Assembly (NCBI RefSeq): GCF_019203985.1
Contig: NZ_JAGSPD010000003.1
Coordinates: forward strand, 186,001-250,000
Source of the DNA: Winogradskyella luteola
GTDB taxonomy: Bacteria > Bacteroidota > Bacteroidia > Flavobacteriales > Flavobacteriaceae
Reading direction: 5' to 3'
Length of the DNA stretch: 64,000 bases
Shown here: one piece after another, positions 17,941-27,006 of the stretch
Numbering within the stretch: position 1 is the stretch's first letter
Layout of the letters: the number at the start of each line of letters is the position of its first letter
Translations under genes and position numbers: made by a program
The notes under the pieces: model-generated
What the model was told of the DNA's origin: nothing
Seen by the model: only the letters and a program-made list of their open reading frames with translations
Database searches by the model: none

Positions 17941-18556
17941 AAATGTTATCCTGTGGGATTTTGATGGTGTAATTTTAAATAGTAATGACATTAGAGACAT
18001 TGGATTTACTAAAACACTAGAAAACTTTCCTAAAGAACAGGTAGATGAATTAATGAAATACCACCACGAAAATGGAGGTCTTTCGAGATACAATAAATTC
18101 AGGTATTTTTTTGAAAAAATAAGAGACGAAACAGTTAATGATGCATTAATTTTAGAATATGCCTCAAGGTTTTCTCAGGTAATGCTCAATAGACTTATTA
18201 ATAAATCACTTTTAATTGAAGATTCTTTTAAGTTCATTAAAGAAAATTATAGAAGTATGCGAATGCATATCGTCTCTGCTTCGGATCAAAATGAGTTAAG
18301 AACTATTTGTAAAGGATTGGGTATCGATAAATTTTTTCATTCAATTCAAGGGTCTCCAACTACTAAGATTGATAATGTATCAAGTATTTTAGAAGAAAAT
18401 AAATATAAAAAAGAAGCTACAGTTTTAATTGGCGATTCAATAAATGATTACCACGCAGCATCCAAAAATGGAATTAGCTTTATTGGTTACAATAATATAA
18501 ATTTGAAAGCTAATGTGCTTAATTACATAGAAAGTTTTAACGCTATTATATCATAA
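17918..18556 (+). CDS. HAD family phosphatase
   Basis: A 212-residue haloacid dehalogenase-type hydrolase. Motif I is WDFDGVI with the nucleophile Asp14 and the acid/base Asp16. Motif II is VSASD, a lysine follows in TTKID, and motif IV is IGDSINDYHAA, giving the metal-binding acids. A helical cap lies between motifs I and II (type C1), as in phosphoglycolate phosphatases, and unlike the capless KdsC. The gene overlaps the kdsB-type gene by 23 bases, so the two are translated together. The likely job is removing phosphate from the sugar-acid intermediate before CMP activation. Confidence 0.82.
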   Translation: MSIKLKDKNVILWDFDGVILNSNDIRDIGFTKTLENFPKEQVDELMKYHHENGGLSRYNKFRYFFEKIRDETVNDALILEYASRFSQVMLNRLINKSLLIEDSFKFIKENYRSMRMHIVSASDQNELRTICKGLGIDKFFHSIQGSPTTKIDNVSSILEENKYKKEATVLIGDSINDYHAASKNGISFIGYNNINLKANVLNYIESFNAIIS

Positions 18557-18577
18557 TTTCCTATTTAGAAACCTATT

Positions 18578-19696
18578 ATGAGATTGACCATATTTACGTC
18601 CGTTGAGCACGTTTTTCGAGATAACAAATTTTACGGTTACGGACCGTATATCAGGGAAATGAATATTTGGATAAAGTATGTAGATGAGGTCGTAATTGTG
18701 GCGCCAAAAAGTAAAAATGGTGAAATATTACCAATGGATTTACATTATGAGCATCCGAAACTCCAATTTGTTGAAATCCCAAGCTTTAATTTAACCACTT
18801 TTCCCAATGTGCTAAAAACATTAGTGGTAAGCCCATTAATATTATATAGGATGATTAAAGTTTTGCGAAAGGTAGATCAGGTACACCTTCGTTGTCCTAG
18901 CAATACCGGTCTCTTAGGCTGTGTAGCTCAGATTTTTTTTCCAAAGCTAAAGAAGTCAACAAAATTTGCAGGTAATTGGGATCCAAATAGCAATCAACCT
19001 CTAAGTTACAGGTTACAAAAAAAATTGCTTGCTAACACAACTTTGACCAAAAACATTAAAGTTTTGGTTTATGGAGAATGGCCAAATCAAACCAAGAATA
19101 TTGTCCCTTTCATATCCGCAACTTATTACGAACACGAAATTGAGAAAACAGAAGAACGAGATTATACAGGGGTGTTAAATTTTGTTTTTGTTGGTAGTAT
19201 TGTTGTAGGTAAAAGGCCTATACTAACCATTAAAATTATAGAGGAATTAAATAGAAGAAGAATCCCTTCTCAACTAGAATTATTTGGTGAAGGCACAATG
19301 TTTGAAGAAACAAAAGCCTACATTGATGAAAATAACCTAAAAGATGTCATCTTCTTAAGAGGTAACCAAGATAAGGAGACAGTAAAACAATCGTTGAAAA
19401 AAGCGCATTTTAATATACTGCCATCAAAAAGTGAAGGTTGGCCAAAAGCAGTCGCAGAAGGTATGTTTTTCGGCGCTATACCTATAGCTACTAGAATATC
19501 TTGTTTAGATTGGATGTTAGATTATGGTAACAGAGGTATCTTAATCGAGCCAAATGTTAAAGTAGCAGCAGATAGTATTTCTCAAGTTCTTAAGGATGCA
19601 GACCTACATAACATGGCAACAAAAGCGGTGCAGTGGTCTCAACAGTATACGCTAGACACATTAGAGGAAGCAATAAGGAAAACCATAGAGGAATAA
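18578..19696 (+). CDS. Glycosyltransferase, GT4-like
   Basis: A 372-residue GT-B enzyme. The C-terminal half is clear: LNFVFVGSIVVGKRPIL opens the donor-binding domain, LELFGEGTMFE is the usual sugar-binding strand, and ILPSKSEGWPKAVAEGMFFGAIPIA carries the E-x7-E motif. The N-terminal acceptor half is less conserved, with VHLRCPSNTGLLG as a recognisable stretch. Its stop (TAA) shares one base with the ATG of the next gene. It lies immediately after the putative CMP-ulosonate genes, so it may add the residue next to that sugar. Donor unknown. Confidence 0.82.
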   Translation: MRLTIFTSVEHVFRDNKFYGYGPYIREMNIWIKYVDEVVIVAPKSKNGEILPMDLHYEHPKLQFVEIPSFNLTTFPNVLKTLVVSPLILYRMIKVLRKVDQVHLRCPSNTGLLGCVAQIFFPKLKKSTKFAGNWDPNSNQPLSYRLQKKLLANTTLTKNIKVLVYGEWPNQTKNIVPFISATYYEHEIEKTEERDYTGVLNFVFVGSIVVGKRPILTIKIIEELNRRRIPSQLELFGEGTMFEETKAYIDENNLKDVIFLRGNQDKETVKQSLKKAHFNILPSKSEGWPKAVAEGMFFGAIPIATRISCLDWMLDYGNRGILIEPNVKVAADSISQVLKDADLHNMATKAVQWSQQYTLDTLEEAIRKTIEE

Positions 19697-20760
19697 TGCG
19701 TGTTATACAAATTATAGATTCATTAAACTTAGGTGGCGCTGAACGTGTGGCTGTAAATATAGCCAATCAATTAGTAGATAAAATTGATAAATCTTTTCTT
19801 TGTACAACCAGAGAAGAAGGACTTTTAAAGGAGGAATTAAACAATGATGTTGGCTACTTTTTTTTAAACAGGAAAAAGACTCTTGATTTTAAAGCGATAA
19901 AACGCTTGAGAGATTTTATCACAGTTAATAAAATAGGTATTGTTCATGCACATGCGTCGTCTTATTTTATCAGTTCTATCATCAAAATACTTTTACCTAG
20001 AGTACAATTAATATGGCATGACCATCTAGGGAATAGAAACCAAATAAAACCAAATTCATCTTTCGTACTAAAATTGAGTTCATATTTTTTTGATAAAGTG
20101 ATTGCGGTTAATAGTGAGTTAGCTAGTTGGGCAAAAACTAATTTAAAAACTAATGAAGCTATCTATGTTCCCAACTTTACAGTAAGAAGCAAAGTAGATA
20201 GCTATACACAATTAAAAGGTGTTAGAAGTAAACGAATATTATATTTAGCTAATCTAAGGAACCCAAAAAATCACTTACTTTTACTTAGAGTTTTTTATGA
20301 GCTAAATGAGAATTTTCACGATTGGACTTTGCATCTGGTTGGTAAAGATTACAATGACAATTATTCTAAAGAGATAAAATCATTTATTAAATCTAAGGAT
20401 TTAGAGTCAAATGTGTTTTTACTGGGGCAAAGAAATGACGCCTCCAGTATTATCGGCCAGTGTAGCATAGGTGTACTAACATCAACTTATGAGGGGTTAC
20501 CAATGGCTTTGTTAGAATATGGATTAGGAAGCCTGGCCGTTGTCGTAACAGACGTGGGTCAATGTAAAGAAGTAGTCTCGGATTATGGTTTTGTGGTTAA
20601 ATCGCAATCAGAATCAGAGTTAAAAAAAGCTTTGGTAAAGCTTATGTCTAATGAAGAACTGAGAACTGAAAAAGGTAAGGCGTATAATTTGCACATAAAT
20701 CAAAATTATACCGCTAAGCAAGTAATAAGTAGAATAATAGATATATATTCAATGAATTAA
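19696..20760 (+). CDS. Family 4 glycosyltransferase
   Basis: A 354-residue GT4 enzyme. It opens with VIQIIDSLNLGGAERVAVNIA, the standard GT4 start with the GGAE turn, then IVHAHASSYF, WHDHLGN, ILYLANLRNPKNHLLLL and TSTYEGLPMALLEYGLGSLAVVV with the second donor-binding glutamate region. I chose the ATG at 19696, which overlaps the preceding stop (TAATG), because the family signature begins right there. An in-frame ATG at 19633 would add 21 residues that lie inside the previous gene. It couples to the downstream polymerase gene by another one-base overlap. Confidence 0.87.
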   Translation: MRVIQIIDSLNLGGAERVAVNIANQLVDKIDKSFLCTTREEGLLKEELNNDVGYFFLNRKKTLDFKAIKRLRDFITVNKIGIVHAHASSYFISSIIKILLPRVQLIWHDHLGNRNQIKPNSSFVLKLSSYFFDKVIAVNSELASWAKTNLKTNEAIYVPNFTVRSKVDSYTQLKGVRSKRILYLANLRNPKNHLLLLRVFYELNENFHDWTLHLVGKDYNDNYSKEIKSFIKSKDLESNVFLLGQRNDASSIIGQCSIGVLTSTYEGLPMALLEYGLGSLAVVVTDVGQCKEVVSDYGFVVKSQSESELKKALVKLMSNEELRTEKGKAYNLHINQNYTAKQVISRIIDIYSMN

Positions 20761-22127
20761 TGGGTATTAACTCTGAATATAAGTATTTACAATTAATAGT
20801 ATTACATATTATTATTGGGTTGTTAGTGTTCTATTTTAGGCCATTGGCCAAAATTTATTTTTTTGCTGTCGTTATATTTTTTCTTGTTAGAATCGTAGTG
20901 GCACCACCGCCTAAAAAAACGTATGAAGTTTTAAAAGCGTGCGCATATATAGTTGGTGTAGAGGTACTTTTTAGAATGAGTGATGGTGGGGTTTTTTATG
21001 AAGCCTCTAAGTACTTGGTAATTTTATTTATACTTTTTGGCATGTTTTATAATGGAGTTTCTGGTAAAGGCTATCCATATTTTATTTACCTTATTCTATT
21101 AGTGCCAGGTGTAATCGTAGCCAGTAATAATATTGGCTTTGATGCCAACTTTAGAACCAACGTGGCATTTGTACTCAGTGGTCCAGTTTGTTTAGGGATA
21201 TCTGCACTTTATTGCTACGAAAAAAAAGTAACGAAGCATCAAATTATTGACATTGTAAAGGTTATTTCATTTCCAATTATATCAATGACCGTGTATGTCT
21301 ATTTATATACGCCAAAGCTAGAAGATGTTTTATTGGGAACGGAATCTAATTTTGCAACATCTGGTGGGTTTGGTCCAAATCAAACCTCGACTATTTTAGG
21401 TTTGGGAATGTTTTCCTTAGTAGTTAGATTTTTCTTAAAATCGCCAACTTTGTTATTAAAGATTGTAAATGCTTCAATATTTGTATTTATTGCACATAGA
21501 GCTATTATTACATTTAGTAGAGGCGGGGTTTTTACGGCAATCATCATTATAGCATTTTTTTTATTTTCACTTTATAAAAAATCACACAGAATACAAAAAA
21601 CTCAAATTTTAACAACTGGGATTTTGTTAGTTTTCATTGGTGTTGCAACCTGGTTATATAGTGCCCAACAAACAGGTGGACTAATAGAAAATAGATATAC
21701 CAATAAGGATGCGTTAGGTAGGGATAAAGGTGATGTGTCTACAGGTAGAGTAGATCTCTTTTTGTCAGAATTAGAGGGTTTTATGAATCATCCCTTTGTT
21801 GGTGTAGGGGCAAGTGGCATGAAAGAGTTTCGTATTGAAACAAGAGGTAAGGGTATAGTGTCTCACAACGAAATAAGTAGAGTTCTGTCAGAACATGGGC
21901 TTTTTGGTGTTATAGTTATTTTAATACTAATTATTAAACCTCTTGGTTTCCGTTCTAGAAATAAAAAAAGCTTATTCTTCTATGCTTTTTTAGCTTTTTG
22001 GTTTGCAACTGTTAACCATTCAGCAATGCGTATTGCTGCACCTGGTTTTATATATGCTTTAGCGCTTTTAAATATACAATATGAAAAACGTCCTTTATCT
22101 AGGAAACGCATTATCTCAAAAGGGTAG
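20760..22127 (+). CDS. O-antigen polymerase/ligase-like membrane protein
   Basis: A 455-residue polytopic membrane protein with about ten or more hydrophobic segments. A long periplasmic loop near residues 300-370 contains GRVDLFLSELEGFMNHPFVGVGASG and the SHNEISRVLSEHG stretch, the conserved region of the O-antigen ligase/Wzy_C family (PF04932). Such proteins polymerise lipid-linked repeats or ligate them to lipid A core, and the two roles cannot be told apart by sequence. It is flanked by GT4 genes and its end overlaps the next gene by 47 bases. No Wzx flippase is in this window, so one probably lies upstream. Confidence 0.78.
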   Translation: MGINSEYKYLQLIVLHIIIGLLVFYFRPLAKIYFFAVVIFFLVRIVVAPPPKKTYEVLKACAYIVGVEVLFRMSDGGVFYEASKYLVILFILFGMFYNGVSGKGYPYFIYLILLVPGVIVASNNIGFDANFRTNVAFVLSGPVCLGISALYCYEKKVTKHQIIDIVKVISFPIISMTVYVYLYTPKLEDVLLGTESNFATSGGFGPNQTSTILGLGMFSLVVRFFLKSPTLLLKIVNASIFVFIAHRAIITFSRGGVFTAIIIIAFFLFSLYKKSHRIQKTQILTTGILLVFIGVATWLYSAQQTGGLIENRYTNKDALGRDKGDVSTGRVDLFLSELEGFMNHPFVGVGASGMKEFRIETRGKGIVSHNEISRVLSEHGLFGVIVILILIIKPLGFRSRNKKSLFFYAFLAFWFATVNHSAMRIAAPGFIYALALLNIQYEKRPLSRKRIISKG

Positions 22128-23088
22128 AGCCTTAACGTCCATCGAAACTTTAAGTGTAAGATTAGAAGAGTTTTGCTCGGTCAAGATTGCGTCCAATAAG
22201 TCTAATAAAGTGCTTAGGTTGTTAGATATGATATGGCTTGTTTTTTCTAATAGGTCTAAGGCAGATTATATACTTATAGACACTTATAGCACTATTAACT
22301 TTTATTATGCTTTTATTGTTAGCCAGTTATGTAGACTTTTTAAGATTAAATATATTCCAATATTGCATGGTGGTAACTTGGAAAAACGTTTAAAAAACAA
22401 TCCTAAACTAAGCAGTTTGATTTTTAAATATGCTTATAAGTTGGTGTCACCTTCAATTTTTTTGAAAAAAGTTTTTGAAAGGTATGGTTATACTAACATT
22501 CAACATATACCCAATAGTATAGAAATTGAAGATTTTGAATTTCAGAATAGAAATATTCAAACAATAAAACTATTGTGGGTAAGGTCATTTGCTTCCATAT
22601 ATAACCCAGAACTCGCAATTTCAGTTTTGGAAGTATTGGTGCAAAATGGTTATGAGGCAGAGCTGACCATGATAGGGCCTGATATAGATGGTTTAATGGC
22701 CAAAATTAAAAATCAGGTTGAAGAAAAAAACCTGAACGTAAACTTCACAGGTAAATTGTCGAGAGAAGCTTGGCGGGAGTTGTCTAGGCACTGTAACGTA
22801 TTTATAAATACTACAAATTTTGATAATATGCCTGTTAGTGTTATTGAGGCAATGGCTCTTGGATTACCAGTAGTTTCTACCAATGTTGGCGGATTACCTT
22901 ATTTAGTAATAGATGATGTCGACGGACTCTTGGTGCCACCAGAAGATATTGATGCAATGTTTAATGCCATTGTAAAGTTAAAGATCCACAAAAATCTGAA
23001 AGATAAAATGGTGATTAATGCCAGAAATAAAGTAGAGTTATTTGACTGGAAAGCCATTAAACCCAAGTGGGAAATGCTTTTGTCTTAA
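22081..23088 (+). CDS. Family 4 glycosyltransferase
   Basis: A 335-residue GT-B enzyme. PILHGGNLEKRLK lies in the acceptor domain. IQHIPNSIEIEDF, LLWVRSFASIYNPELAI and NTTNFDNMPVSVIEAMALGLPVVSTNVGGLPYLV form the normal donor domain, the last with the E-x7-E-type motif and the classical GGLP end. The N-terminus is short compared with other GT4 members. Its ATG lies 47 bases inside the polymerase gene, in another frame. It ends the first long run of overlapping genes. A gap of about 55 bases with a possible promoter follows. Confidence 0.85.
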   Translation: MKNVLYLGNALSQKGRALTSIETLSVRLEEFCSVKIASNKSNKVLRLLDMIWLVFSNRSKADYILIDTYSTINFYYAFIVSQLCRLFKIKYIPILHGGNLEKRLKNNPKLSSLIFKYAYKLVSPSIFLKKVFERYGYTNIQHIPNSIEIEDFEFQNRNIQTIKLLWVRSFASIYNPELAISVLEVLVQNGYEAELTMIGPDIDGLMAKIKNQVEEKNLNVNFTGKLSREAWRELSRHCNVFINTTNFDNMPVSVIEAMALGLPVVSTNVGGLPYLVIDDVDGLLVPPEDIDAMFNAIVKLKIHKNLKDKMVINARNKVELFDWKAIKPKWEMLLS

Positions 23089-23095
23089 TTTGATG

Positions 23096-23124
23096 TTGAA
23101 AATAAATTGTACTTATTATCTTTA
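23096..23124 (+). promoter_or_regulatory. Possible Bacteroidota-type promoter for the initiating sugar transferase
   Basis: A TTG at 23096-23098 is followed after 18 bases by TATCTTTA (23117-23124), one base from the TAnnTTTG -7 consensus of Bacteroidota. The ATG of the sugar transferase is 20 bases further on. It is the first clear gap after the run of overlapping genes, so a separate promoter makes sense. Short, AT-rich boxes like this also occur by chance. Confidence 0.45.
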
Positions 23125-23144
23125 CGTTATTACCAACCTAAACG

Positions 23145-24539
23145 ATGAAACATAAAAAAGGCATCCATTTTGAAGTTTCAGAGCGAAAGATTTTGCTCAG
23201 AATTATGGATTTGGCCATGGTTTTCCTTTCCATATACTGCTTGGGTCTGTTCTTTGATTTTGAGTATATTCTATTCAATCAGGAGAATACAGTAGCTTTG
23301 GTGTTGCTGGGAATATATATTACCGTTTTCGGAACCGTATTTGAACTTTACGACCTTCAAAAAGCAAGTAAACTAGACACTACATTTAGAAATTTAGTTA
23401 TTGCCACATCAACAGTAGTACTGTTTTATCTTTTAACACCAGTATTGTCACCTTATTTACCAGAAGAACGTATGCAAATCGTATACTTCTACATGGCCAT
23501 TATAATATCTATTTTATTATGGAGATTGGTGTATATTAATCTTATTGAGTCTCCCAGATTTTATAAACGTGTTCTTTTGGTAGGCGAGATCTCGAATATA
23601 GATGGATTAATTAAAGCACTGAATACTTCAGATCCGAATTATAAAATTGTCGGATTTATAAACAGTGAAATCTCTACACCAGAATCTGTAAAATTCAAAG
23701 GACTCGAAGAGTTTGAAGCAAATGACTTTTTAGAAACCATTGAAAAAGAAAGAATCTCTGAAGTCTTGGTTGCAAGTTTTAATACGGAATCTATTATTAC
23801 AGAAGTTTATCACGATTTAATGCTATTGATGGAACGCGGTTTTAAGATTAGGGAATATACACAAGTTTACGAAGAACTACTATACAGGGTGCCAATCCAG
23901 TTTGTGGGTAAAGACTTTTATAAATATTTCCCTTTTAGTAGAAGTAACGAGAATAAACTTTACATTTTTTTTCAGCGTACTTTCGATATTGTCATTGCAA
24001 TTATGGGTTTATTTATTGGCGTTCTTTTATCGCCATTTTTACTTTTAGGTAATATGTTGGGCAATAGAGGTCCAATGTTTTATTCTCAAGAACGGGTGGG
24101 CAGAAATAGCAAGTCCTTTAAAATCTTAAAATTGAGAACTATGGTTATCAATGCTGAAAAAGATGGCGCTAGATGGGCTCAAAAAGATGATAAACGTGTA
24201 ACGGCTTTTGGGAGATTTTTAAGACGTTCTCGATTAGATGAAATTCCACAATTTTATAATGTCCTAAAAGGTGAAATGAGTATTATTGGCCCAAGACCAG
24301 AACGCCCATTTTTTGTAAATGAGCTGTGCCGTATCATTCCATTTTATGAAACGCGCCATATTATTAAACCAGGTCTTACAGGTTGGGCACAAGTCAATAC
24401 AAGATACGGATCATCCATTGACGATAGCTTAACTAAACTTCAATACGATTTGTACTATATAAAGCACAGAAGTGTATTTTTAGACTTCAGCATAACGGTT
24501 AAAACCTTAAGTACTATATTGTATTACAGAGGACAGTAA
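23145..24539 (+). CDS. Polyprenyl glycosylphosphotransferase (initiating sugar transferase, WcaJ/PglC superfamily)
   Basis: A 464-residue membrane enzyme that moves a sugar phosphate from a nucleotide sugar to undecaprenyl phosphate, the first step of repeat-unit assembly. The N-terminal half has four hydrophobic segments and a Rossmann-like CoA-binding-type part (VLLVGEISNIDGL). The C-terminal bacterial sugar transferase domain starts with RTFDIVIAIMGLFIG (membrane re-entrant helix) and continues with YSQERVGRNSKSFKILKLRTM, RRSRLDEIPQFYNVLKGEMS, IGPRPERP and KPGLTGWAQV, all diagnostic. Asp-Glu of LDEIPQ are the catalytic acids in this family. It is the last gene of the glycan locus and meets the next gene tail to tail. 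Confidence 0.93.
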   Translation: MKHKKGIHFEVSERKILLRIMDLAMVFLSIYCLGLFFDFEYILFNQENTVALVLLGIYITVFGTVFELYDLQKASKLDTTFRNLVIATSTVVLFYLLTPVLSPYLPEERMQIVYFYMAIIISILLWRLVYINLIESPRFYKRVLLVGEISNIDGLIKALNTSDPNYKIVGFINSEISTPESVKFKGLEEFEANDFLETIEKERISEVLVASFNTESIITEVYHDLMLLMERGFKIREYTQVYEELLYRVPIQFVGKDFYKYFPFSRSNENKLYIFFQRTFDIVIAIMGLFIGVLLSPFLLLGNMLGNRGPMFYSQERVGRNSKSFKILKLRTMVINAEKDGARWAQKDDKRVTAFGRFLRRSRLDEIPQFYNVLKGEMSIIGPRPERPFFVNELCRIIPFYETRHIIKPGLTGWAQVNTRYGSSIDDSLTKLQYDLYYIKHRSVFLDFSITVKTLSTILYYRGQ

Positions 24540-24540
24540 A

Positions 24541-25710
24541 TTAATTTCTACTGTAGAATCTTAACAAATAAATATACCTAATTATTAATGCTATGAGCAG
24601 CGGGATTAAGCCTATGGCAAATACTTGAACTCCAATAAGCCAATGTAAGGTTAAGAGGCAGAGCATTATAATCAAAAACTTAAGGTAAGCTTTAAACCAG
24701 TTTCTAATTTGTGCTTTAAACAGTTGGCCTAAGACAAATATGTTAAGTGGCACAGCCCAAAGTACGTTGTAATTGTGGGCAGTTGCAGAATGATCAGTAG
24801 CAAACCAAAGGCATAAGAGAAGTATGCCTATTATTCCTGTAATGCCAAATAACACAATATCTAACCATTTGCTACTTGTTTTATTTTTTGAATCTCTATA
24901 AGTAATGTAGAGAATTAGAGCAGCAATTATACCTAGAACCATTAATGGACTAAAGAGAAAGTCAGACCTTAATATTTCAGCTTTCTTCTTATATAAAGTA
25001 GATGAGCTTTTTACCAGATTTTCATTACCATTGATTTTGGCAACATCGAAAAAAGCATAAATGTATTTAGGTAAATACATATATTCTTGTGGTTTAGCTT
25101 CTATATCTATAACAGAACCCAAGGCAATATCTATTCCCAAACTTCCCCAAGAATTACGATTTAAATGTTCATGTATTAGCATCCTAAATGTTTTTGGTTC
25201 AAAATCTTTGGGCAATACAAAATCAATATTGGAGTTTGTTGAAACTTTTACAACATCTCTTATTCGTGTGGCACAATTATCATAAAAGAAATCGTACTTG
25301 TACCTTCGGTTCTCTGGCTTGTAGTTGTTTTCTAAAAAATCAAAAAGCTTCTGTTTTTCTTTTAAGGATAGGTTTAAAATTTGCTCATCTATAGTTCGGT
25401 TAGAGTTAGAATAATGGTAATAGATGTCAGAAAAATTGTGTTTACTTATAAGGTAATTCAATTTCCCTCTTGCAAATTTTAAATAAAAATTAGGAGCGTC
25501 AAAATCGTATTCCCCATAGCCGTACACTAAGTCAATACCTTTATTTCTATCAGTAATTCTAAAAGCATTATGACCGAAGGAGTCATTTAATGATTGCCCT
25601 GGGCCGAAAGTTAGTACAGATACTTCAGCTTCTTTAGATAATGGAGATTGCTGGCTAAAGATCCATAACGTAGTAAAAAGAAATAAGAAAGAGAGTATTT
25701 TTTTTGCCAA
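24541..25710 (-). CDS. DUF4105 protein, Lnb-type lipoprotein N-acyltransferase
   Basis: A 389-residue envelope protein. The start is a TTG directly followed by a signal peptide (about residues 1-19, ending FSQQ). The DUF4105 domain follows, with SFGHNAFRI, YGYGEYDFDAPNFY and YDNCATRIRD; the His of GHNAF and the Cys of DNCAT are the conserved thiol-type active-site pair. Four or more membrane segments fill the C-terminal half. Members of DUF4105 in Bacteroides (Lnb) N-acylate lipoproteins, replacing Lnt. This gene fits that in layout, but DUF4105 proteins occur as paralogues and not all are tested. It ends one base from the sugar transferase stop. Confidence 0.75.
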   Translation of the reverse strand: MAKKILSFLFLFTTLWIFSQQSPLSKEAEVSVLTFGPGQSLNDSFGHNAFRITDRNKGIDLVYGYGEYDFDAPNFYLKFARGKLNYLISKHNFSDIYYHYSNSNRTIDEQILNLSLKEKQKLFDFLENNYKPENRRYKYDFFYDNCATRIRDVVKVSTNSNIDFVLPKDFEPKTFRMLIHEHLNRNSWGSLGIDIALGSVIDIEAKPQEYMYLPKYIYAFFDVAKINGNENLVKSSSTLYKKKAEILRSDFLFSPLMVLGIIAALILYITYRDSKNKTSSKWLDIVLFGITGIIGILLLCLWFATDHSATAHNYNVLWAVPLNIFVLGQLFKAQIRNWFKAYLKFLIIMLCLLTLHWLIGVQVFAIGLIPLLIALIIRYIYLLRFYSRN

Positions 25711-25791
25711 AATTTAGGTTTACTAATTTAATTGAACGACGAATTACATGTTATTTACCAAAATTTCCTTTAAAGGCTTTTGTAACCTTAG

Positions 25792-26889
25792 CTATCTAAA
25801 AACACTAAAATCTACTTTTAAGGAAAACACATTAGAGTACAAAGCCGCACTTTGATCACCTATGTCAGTAAATGCGTAATCGAGCTGTATGCCTTTATAC
25901 TTAAACCCTACGCCAAAATTGGGTTGAAACGTTAAATCTTCGGAATCATCAATTTGTCTTTCATTCTGAAAATTGCCAACTCCACCTCTTAGAAATACTA
26001 AGTCAGTATAGCCAAACTCAAAACCCAAAGCAGGATTTATACTTGCAAATGATGTAGAAAACACATCGTTGTTCTCTTCAAAACGTACATTTAGATTGGC
26101 TGCTGCTAATAGCGAATAGTCATAATGGAAAATCCATTGTTTAGACATGCCAATTTGTAACTTAGGAATCGTGATTTCCGTAGTCTCGGGCAATTCTTGG
26201 TTTTGCCCTTCTATAGCACCACTGATCCTTTCAAAATTATCTTCGTCAATAGACCAAGCATTATATGTTGTGGTAATGTCTCTAGCCATTAAGCCAAATT
26301 TCCATCCCGATTTGTTTTCAAACTGAATACCAGCATCTAAACCAAAACCCCAAGCCGAAGCGAAATCTCCTATAATACGTCGTATTACTTTGGCATTTAC
26401 ACCAAAATTGAGACCATCCAAGGGCAATTTTCTGGCATAAGAAAACGTTAATCCGTAATCTGCGGTAGAGAATGTACTTATTCTGTCATAGTTAATATTA
26501 CCTTCATCATCAATTAACTGTGTGGTATCTAAAATATCATCGACACCAAACCTAATCAGGGAGACGCCAACGGCACTTCTGTTATCCAGAGGCATACCAA
26601 AACCTATATAGTTGTAATTTGCAATGTTGGCAAAATAGCTAGAATGCATCAAGGCCAATTGTTTGTCTTCGAGATGTACCAATCCTGCTGGATTCCAATA
26701 CCCAGAATTCACATCACTGGTTTGTGATACAACAGCATTGCTCATACCTAAAGCCGCAGCATCAACACCAATATTCATAAATTCATTTGAATACTTTCTT
26801 GTGGTCTGAGCCGAAGCGAAAAGTGTAGCAAGTGTTAAGAGAATTACAATGTAATTTTTCAACAGCAAAATTTTTTTACAAAGATGCAC
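25792..26889 (-). CDS. PorV/PorQ-type outer-membrane protein
   Basis: A 365-residue beta-barrel protein. A signal peptide ends near ASAQ. The mature part has GVDAAALGMSNAVVSQTSDVNSGYWNPAGL, the signature start of the PorV/PorQ family (FadL-like fold), and ends in an aromatic-rich strand finishing with FR as outer-membrane proteins do. PorV-type proteins act in the type IX secretion system as shuttles for cargo on the outer membrane. This copy is most like the second PorV found in many flavobacteria. The listed start is a GTG. TTG codons a few residues on would leave a more usual signal peptide, so the first residues are uncertain. Confidence 0.78.
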   Translation of the reverse strand: MHLCKKILLLKNYIVILLTLATLFASAQTTRKYSNEFMNIGVDAAALGMSNAVVSQTSDVNSGYWNPAGLVHLEDKQLALMHSSYFANIANYNYIGFGMPLDNRSAVGVSLIRFGVDDILDTTQLIDDEGNINYDRISTFSTADYGLTFSYARKLPLDGLNFGVNAKVIRRIIGDFASAWGFGLDAGIQFENKSGWKFGLMARDITTTYNAWSIDEDNFERISGAIEGQNQELPETTEITIPKLQIGMSKQWIFHYDYSLLAAANLNVRFEENNDVFSTSFASINPALGFEFGYTDLVFLRGGVGNFQNERQIDDSEDLTFQPNFGVGFKYKGIQLDYAFTDIGDQSAALYSNVFSLKVDFSVFR

Positions 26890-27006
26890 AATTTTTCTAT
26901 TAATTTAACTTCAAAATAGCCGACTTATTGTCTGACAAAAGGGCAATTTGAAAAAAATAATAAGTTAAGCCCAAATACTTTTTTATTTTTACAAAAACTA
27001 AAGTTT

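Noticed and set aside
25061-25394. Rightward frames inside the Lnb-like gene
   Set aside because: They are shadows of the leftward gene, which has a complete domain pattern.
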